From positions 4,342,342-4,406,341 of the forward strand of contig JYIP02000007.1 in the NCBI GenBank assembly GCA_001051155.2: 64,000 nt of DNA. Direction: 5' to 3'. The notes beneath the pieces were generated by a model, which saw only the letters and a list, made by a program, of their open reading frames with translations, had not been told where the DNA came from and searched no databases. The position numbers and the translations under genes are program-made. Positions 58,532 through 64,000 of this stretch are shown piece by piece. This stretch comes from Chrysoporthe austroafricana. Lineage: Eukaryota > Ascomycota > Sordariomycetes > Diaporthales > Cryphonectriaceae. Positions within the stretch are counted from its first letter, which is position 1. Each line of letters opens with the position of its first letter.

Positions 58532-61500
58532 CCGAACCTCACACCATGAGGCCGGACCCCACTGCGTCCTCATGTCCGGTGAGACCAGTAGGGGATTGTC
58601 TTCTCTGCAGAGGCCCTCCTAGCGAGCTATTCAGAGCGTACAATGGAAGACCGCAAAGCCGGGAGCCACTGGCTGGGCGTGGTCATCAGGCGGGATCATC
58701 TATCGGGAAGAGAGGCTTTCGTTCACAGCGACAGAGCCAGTGGGTGGACCTGGGAACACCGTGCCGTTGCTCGTCGGCGCATCGCATGGAAAGGAAGCAG
58801 GCTTGACTGCTTCGGCCCACTGCCTAACGACATGATGGGCTACACAGGATGTATTGAAGGGGCAGATCAGGTTAGCTTCTCGCCTTCTCTTGGTCTCTTA
58901 CCGCTGGGTGCTGTTGATCAGTGCGCCATGTAGAAGGCAACAGCGCGAGGCACGGTATTTGCGAAAGCGATGTCGGATGGGCCCGCACGCATGCGCTCTA
59001 GTCAGGCAAGGTCTATCGAGAAGAGATGTCCCACCCACATGAGTACGTATCTACGCAAGAAACGCCCACCGCCGTATAGACCGGAGCCAATACCACGAGG
59101 AGAATCAGGCCTCCCTTACAACCCGGCCACCCTGCAGCCGACTGTGCTACAACGGTTGAGTTCATAGGCTTCGCTGGACATTTATGTATCGAAACGTCCT
59201 TCAGTGTGATATCACCCTCCAAACGCCGCGGCGGCGTAGGCGTCTGACGAGGCATTTGGCCGACCTCCAAGAGACGTCGTTCAAGTGCGACGTAACTTGT
59301 ATCTTTATCCCGCTGTGGACGGTGATTGGCCACTGCCAGGGCGGCTTGGACCCATCACCCCTGGCCTCCCTAGGGTCAGGCTCCGGCGCATTGCAGCCCA
59401 ACAAAAGCCATCAGGCCAACCCACAGCGCGTTTTCACTATCTCCGTGGCGGACAAGACGCAGCGCCTTCTGACCTGATACCGGCGCCGTCTGCTACCTCA
59501 TGCACGTTCGGCAAAGCCTGGATGATTGGACCCGGCACTGTCGCACCGCCGACGCAAGCGACGAGATGACGGCTGGATACGAGGGTGCTACTGAGCAGGC
59601 TCCCAGTGTCAAAAGGATGGCGAGCCGATGTTGCTTCTTGTTCACAGAAATGAAACACAGATCAAAGATGGGCATGCCTGCCAGCGTGACTTTCGGCTGG
59701 GTACGGTGCGGAAGCAAATGTGCGCGCCGCGGCGACTCGACAGCCTCGCCACCGGGAGCAGCCATGTCGGTAGGGTACCAACGAAGCCTCTTGTGGCCAA
59801 GCCAAAACCGATGATCCTGTGACAAGCCATGGAACAGCCCAGCTCAAAAAGGATGAGTGGTCGAGACGGTTGACGGTATCAGCGCACAGTAGACGTAGGA
59901 AAATAATCCTCTGGGGCTGCGGCGTCAATAATGCGCGGTCCTACTCCGATCAGCCGGTTCCCTACCGTACGGCCAGCGTAAGCTACTCCCAAAGGGGGTC
60001 ACCGACAAGCCTGATGCGGCTCAAGCCTCGCCAGAATCGTCGGCTTACGGCCACGGCCGAAGCTCCCTCCTCCCTCTGCACCACGCACCCCATCTCGCCC
60101 GAGGGGGGGTTGTTTTTTGCCTCCTCTTTCCGGGGGGTAGGTAAGTACGGCATGGCATGTCACGGCATGGCATGGACGGCATGATGATGTATGAGGGTCC
60201 CCTCACCGCCGAGCCAGGCATCTCGCAGTTCTGGCGGTGGCATCCTCCTCGTTGATCGAGTATGCTGCCGGCCGTCTGCCTGCCTGTCAGACGCGACCGT
60301 TGTTCGTTGTTGGCGGGTGTCGAGATGGTGTGCACAAATTGTCGGAGCTGAAATGGTACCTCACCGGAAGTACCGACTCCGTTCACCAAGGAGATGTCGA
60401 CGAGTGTCCCGGGTGCTGTGGAGGGTGCCCGCGACGTGAGGCAGGTGTCGCTCGTCCGGATGCGCACTCTTGCACCATGATGATGATCATCTCGTCCTCT
60501 CTGCTTCTGCGGCCGGCTTGTCTCGATGTTGCCGTCGCAGCGCTTGTTTAGGTACTTTTTAGTACCCAATCTCGTGGAGGGGGCCTGGCCTGCCTCGGCC
60601 CCCCCTCCCCTCCCCCCAGGCGCAACAGGGTGCAAGTGCTACGATAACCCGGCCAACCAGGCTCTCACACGCACGCGGTGATCTCCCGCAAGACTCATCC
60701 GGAACCTGCCCAGCCAGCCAGCGTAGGGCAGGGCCAGACCATTGGTTTCCTGCGAGCCACACCTGCCGGGAGACTTATGCTGCCTCTCGGACACATGGCC
60801 AGTCGGCGGCCCAGTCGCTGCTGACAGCCTGCGGATGCGCAGCCCCTTTTTTTTCTTCCTGCGTCGCTCAGGTCAGGGCAGGGCAGAGACTGCAGGCCCT
60901 TGCAGTCAATAGGCCTGGCTGTCGTGCGCGCTGGACGTCCCGAGGAGATTGATCAGAATCGGTCGGGTGCATGCGGTGAGATAGACGCTCCCCACGCGGG
61001 CCTGACGTGGAGAGAGGACAGCCCAGGGAAGAAGTTTTAGAGGGGCCCAGATGTCGTCAAGGTGCCTTACAAGCCTGGGAGGCCCCTGTTCCCGTTGCAT
61101 CGGCAGGCTCCTGACCATGCCAGGGGCGAAGATGTCTGTCCAGGTGGCCCCACGGCAGGGTCAGGCTGGGCTGGGCCGGGCTGGGCTTATGGGGAACCAG
61201 GCCACTGCCGCTTACCATGTACCTAACCTGCCTGTGGGCGCTGCGGTGCTACTGGCCCTCGCGTACTGTGCCTCCGTACCCCGTAACACGCCCCCCACCG
61301 CCCCCCCCAGGGCCTGCTCGAGAGTTAGGGCTGGGGGACCCACACAGCAGGAGGAGGAAGCAGGCGCCTGGGTCCTGTCCTGCCTTGGGTTCCTGGCGCC
61401 CCCCCGCTGTGCCCTTTTCACCTGGCTCCTCCCCGTCCTCTTCCCCTCCGGCCTGTCCACACTGTTTTGTTTTCTCTTCACAACCACCGCGGACCGGTTC

Positions 61501-61712
61501 TTGACTCCCTCAACCACCTCTCCCAGCCCATCCGTCCTCTCGTCCGTCCCCCAAGGCGTCTGCTGTGTCGTCCGGATCGCGCGTGCTTTTCCCCTTCCTG
61601 CCCTCCAGACCAGACGGGCCCCTTCTTTCTCATCTATTCGCAACGCAGACGATCTGCGCTTTAGCTCCCCCCTCCCATTCCTTCCCCCCCGGCCCCGGCC
61701 CGTGCAATAAAA
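58532..61712. other. Intergenic region between pol eta and the RfeG-like gene
   Basis: No supportable gene. GC-rich frames overlap on both strands. From about 61400 the plus strand becomes strongly pyrimidine-rich (CT tracts to 61705), as expected of a fungal promoter/leader. Confidence 0.5.
61400..61712 (+). promoter_or_regulatory. Pyrimidine-rich promoter/leader of the RfeG-like gene
   Basis: Repeated CT/C runs (CTCCCCGTCCTCTTCCCC and similar) continue up to AATAAAAATG at the start codon. CT-rich leaders are common upstream of expressed genes in filamentous ascomycetes. The exact transcription start is not visible. Confidence 0.4.
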
Positions 61713-63088
61713 ATGTCTACAAGAAGAGATGGCGCTGGAGGCGCGTCACAGTCCGGAGCGCCGCGCCAGAACGAGTACTTCGTGCCTCGTGATGGCATAG
61801 ATCGCGAGGTCATCACCGCTGACATCTGCCGCTATCTCGGCAACGATGCCCTCGTCCGGCCTGGAACCTACAATGTACGACCTATCGCCTCCCCGCTGCT
61901 GCCTTGTCCGCTGCGCGCCTCTGGGGCCGCGGAAGATGGAGAAGAGGATGAGGAGAAGGAGGAAGAAGAAGATGATGATGACGATGATGATGAGCCTGTC
62001 CGCTAACGTCGCGCCTTCGTTCCAGGACCCCGCCACTGGCCAGTTGATGCAAGGCTACCGTGTCACTGCCTACAGGGCCCTGACTACCGTAAGTGACGCC
62101 CGTCCCGAGTCGACGCGCGCGCTCCTCTCGGCCGAAGCTGAACTTTGCTGTCCCGCAGGCGATGATCCAAGACCTCAAGAACGACTCCGCCCGCTGGGAG
62201 GTGGAGAGGAGGAGCCACTCGGCTGCTGCCACTGCAGGTACAAGCACCTCGCGCGAACCGCCTGGTTCCCTTCTGAGGAGCACAGTGTCTAACTCCCCTC
62301 CAGGAAGATACAGCGACTCGTCCAGTCGCTTCAGCGGTGGAGTGGTCCCTGCCCAGTATGAGCTTTCTGCACCGCCCTACCACCCCAGGGCTTGTTCAAG
62401 CCTTGATTCTTATGACGTTGTGCCCAGATACCCTGGAAACGATGCTCCCGGATACAGTGGCGCCGGCTCCGGGTCGGGATCAGGACAAGGGTTTCAGTAT
62501 GACAACCGGCAGGGACAGTACAACAACCCCGGATACGGCCAGGGACAGGCCTTCCCCTCCCAGGCCCAGGACAACAGATACGGCGGACAGCCGGCACAAG
62601 GCGGTGCGTACCCCCCGTCCGCGTATGGGACGGCCGTGTACAGCAGCCAGGACGCGGGCGGCGCGCCGTACGTTGACGTCGGGGCGCACCAGACAGGCCG
62701 CCCTGCCCGCCCCTCCTACCCGGACCCCAGGATGGCAGGTGGTGCCTACACGACCCAGCCCCAGGGCGGCGTGTATTACAACCCAGGCCAGTACCAAGGT
62801 GGTGGTGGCCACCCCCCACAGCCCATTGATCCCATGTTCGGCCGCGGGAACACTTACCCAGCCTCCCAGGCGGACTACAGCTCCTCAGGCCAGCCGCCGT
62901 ACCAGTATGACCCTCCCCAGTACGATACTACAAGCCAGAACCCCCTTCCCCGCGGGACCACCTCCTCCCCGACCAGTACACCAGCTCAGACAGGAAACAG
63001 TGGATCGTCTCACTCCCACCGCCACCGCGATCGCGACGCGCGCGACCCCAGCTACAGCAAGGCCGAGAGACACCGCCGCCCCCAATAA
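61713..63088 (+). CDS. RfeG-like conserved fungal protein (putative transcription factor)
   Basis: Exons 61713-61874, 62026-62088, 62159-62237 and 62304-63088 give 362 aa. Introns have GTACGA, GTAAGT and GTACAA donors, branches such as CGCTAACG and GTCTAACT, and CAG acceptors; all phases agree. The N-terminal 100 residues form the conserved part: NEYFVPRDGIDREVITADIC, RYLGNDALVRPGTY, QGYRVTAYRALTTAMIQDLK and DSARWEVERR. The rest is Tyr/Gln/Gly/Pro-rich and probably disordered, ending in a basic HSHRHRDRDARD tail. Aspergillus homologues are annotated as transcription factor RfeG, a name I recall rather than can verify; direct DNA binding is not evident from this sequence. Intron 1 (151 nt) holds a GAA/GAT microsatellite. 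It looks intact. Confidence 0.85.
61935..61993 (+). repeat. GAA/GAT microsatellite in intron 1
   Basis: A purine-rich run of GAAGAA and GATGAT units inside the first intron of the RfeG-like gene. It would encode poly-acidic residues if the intron were retained. Confidence 0.8.
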
Positions 63089-63591
63089 GCTCCTCCGTCC
63101 GCGCTCATCAGTCATGATGGCCCGCAAGACGTGGATCGGATCCTGTGAGTGATGGTGGCACGGCCCCCCCTTGTTTGATCTGGAAACCCTTCATGCTCTG
63201 CTTCGGAATGGCGTTTGCGCTGCTTTCTGCTTTTTTGCCGCCGGGTCTACCAACGTCTTTTGGATGGAAAAAAAGGTCCTCGAGAGAGACCTTTGAAGTT
63301 GCAAGTTTGCTTCTCCCCCCTCCCTTTCACGATCAGCCGGATCTCCCTCGGACCTATTGGCTTCGAAATTCCATTTTGGCATGGCGCCCCGGCTCTGGTG
63401 GCGTTCTCCCTGGACTGTTTTACCCCTCGGACCTGGATTTTATCGCATGGCCCCGGATCATTCTGTCGACCTTCCTTGCTGCCGGGCGATGCGTCACATG
63501 TTTCTTATTATGATTTTTGATGATCCCGCAGACTCCTGCGATGTTGCATCCCGTGACCGGAGCTTCATGGGGGAGAGACACGGACACAGAT

Positions 63592-63623
<32 letters not shown>

Positions 63624-64000
63624 CACACCCTGGACTGATGACATCTCTGCTGGTGCCCATGACCGAAGACATCCTTCTGTCCGGGCCTGGCGTCATGAAC
63701 TGGTCCCACATACGCCTTGTTTTGTCTGGTGTACCGGCCGCGTCGCGCCCTGGGACTCAGGGGAAGACGTCCCGCGCCGCAGCCAGGACTTGATGCTTCA
63801 GAAGGTGAGAGCTCTGCACATACTCCCAAGGCCCCCAGGCGGAGATTTTCACACAGGAGCTGCCATCTGCGCCTCATGCTCCTCCAGCCCGGGTCAACCC
63901 GTCGTGGCGTACCTGGCTACCTACACCTGATCATCCAAGGAGCTGATCGCAGGCCTTCACTCCTCTCCGTGGACCAACCAAGCACCGGACTGCTTCAGCC
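63089..64000. other. 3' flank of RfeG-like gene to window end
   Basis: No supportable gene. A compound (CA)n(GA)n microsatellite lies at about 63590-63623. Confidence 0.5.

Overview
The window looks like nuclear DNA of a filamentous ascomycete (Pezizomycotina, most probably Sordariomycetes). Genes carry short introns of about 50-190 nt with GT..AG ends and CTAAC/CTGAC-like branch points. Recognisable proteins are fungal: an IMP-specific 5'-nucleotidase (ISN1), a HAL/SAT4-type kinase, a Rad30-type DNA polymerase eta, an RfeG-like protein, an F-box protein and an HNH_2 protein. A Fot1/pogo transposon carries the kind of damage expected from repeat-induced point mutation (RIP). There are no operons; each gene stands alone. 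Exon joins were worked out by hand from splice signals and frame continuity.

Layout. 1-8 kb: a small two-exon gene (3682-4082, minus), a homopolymer/N junction near 4.5 kb, and an intronless HNH_2-type gene (6482-8005). 8-17.2 kb: an accessory, partly AT-rich block. It holds a relic of a polyketide-synthase acyl-carrier domain (9.0-9.4 kb), a complete but RIP-inactivated Fot1-like transposon (10140-11992), a decayed copy of a neighbouring gene (about 12.3-12.8 kb), an F-box gene (13088-14302), an intact three-exon gene whose fold resembles PD-(D/E)XK nucleases (14962-16282, minus) and a decayed cysteine-rich gene (16532-17185, minus). 19.5-20.3 kb: a probable three-exon coiled-coil gene. 22.9-27.7 kb: ISN1 (plus) and a conserved-looking coiled-coil gene (minus), converging.

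27.7-40.2 kb is about 12.5 kb in which I can support no gene. It precedes the HAL-type kinase (40170-42557). Then come a predicted C-terminally anchored membrane protein (45774-47055), a second PD-(D/E)XK-like gene (48146-49472, minus), a weak hydrophobic mini-ORF (51464-51706), a small two-exon protein (54544-55056), DNA polymerase eta in five exons (56254-58531) and a four-exon RfeG-like gene (61713-63088).

Housekeeping genes (ISN1, HAL kinase, pol eta, RfeG-like) sit in GC-rich DNA. The transposon, PKS relic and nuclease-like paralogues cluster in one AT-richer island that looks like an accessory, genome-defence-affected segment. Three single N bases (4534, 44982, 47258) lie in homopolymer tracts with near-duplicate sequence on both sides and look like assembly joins.
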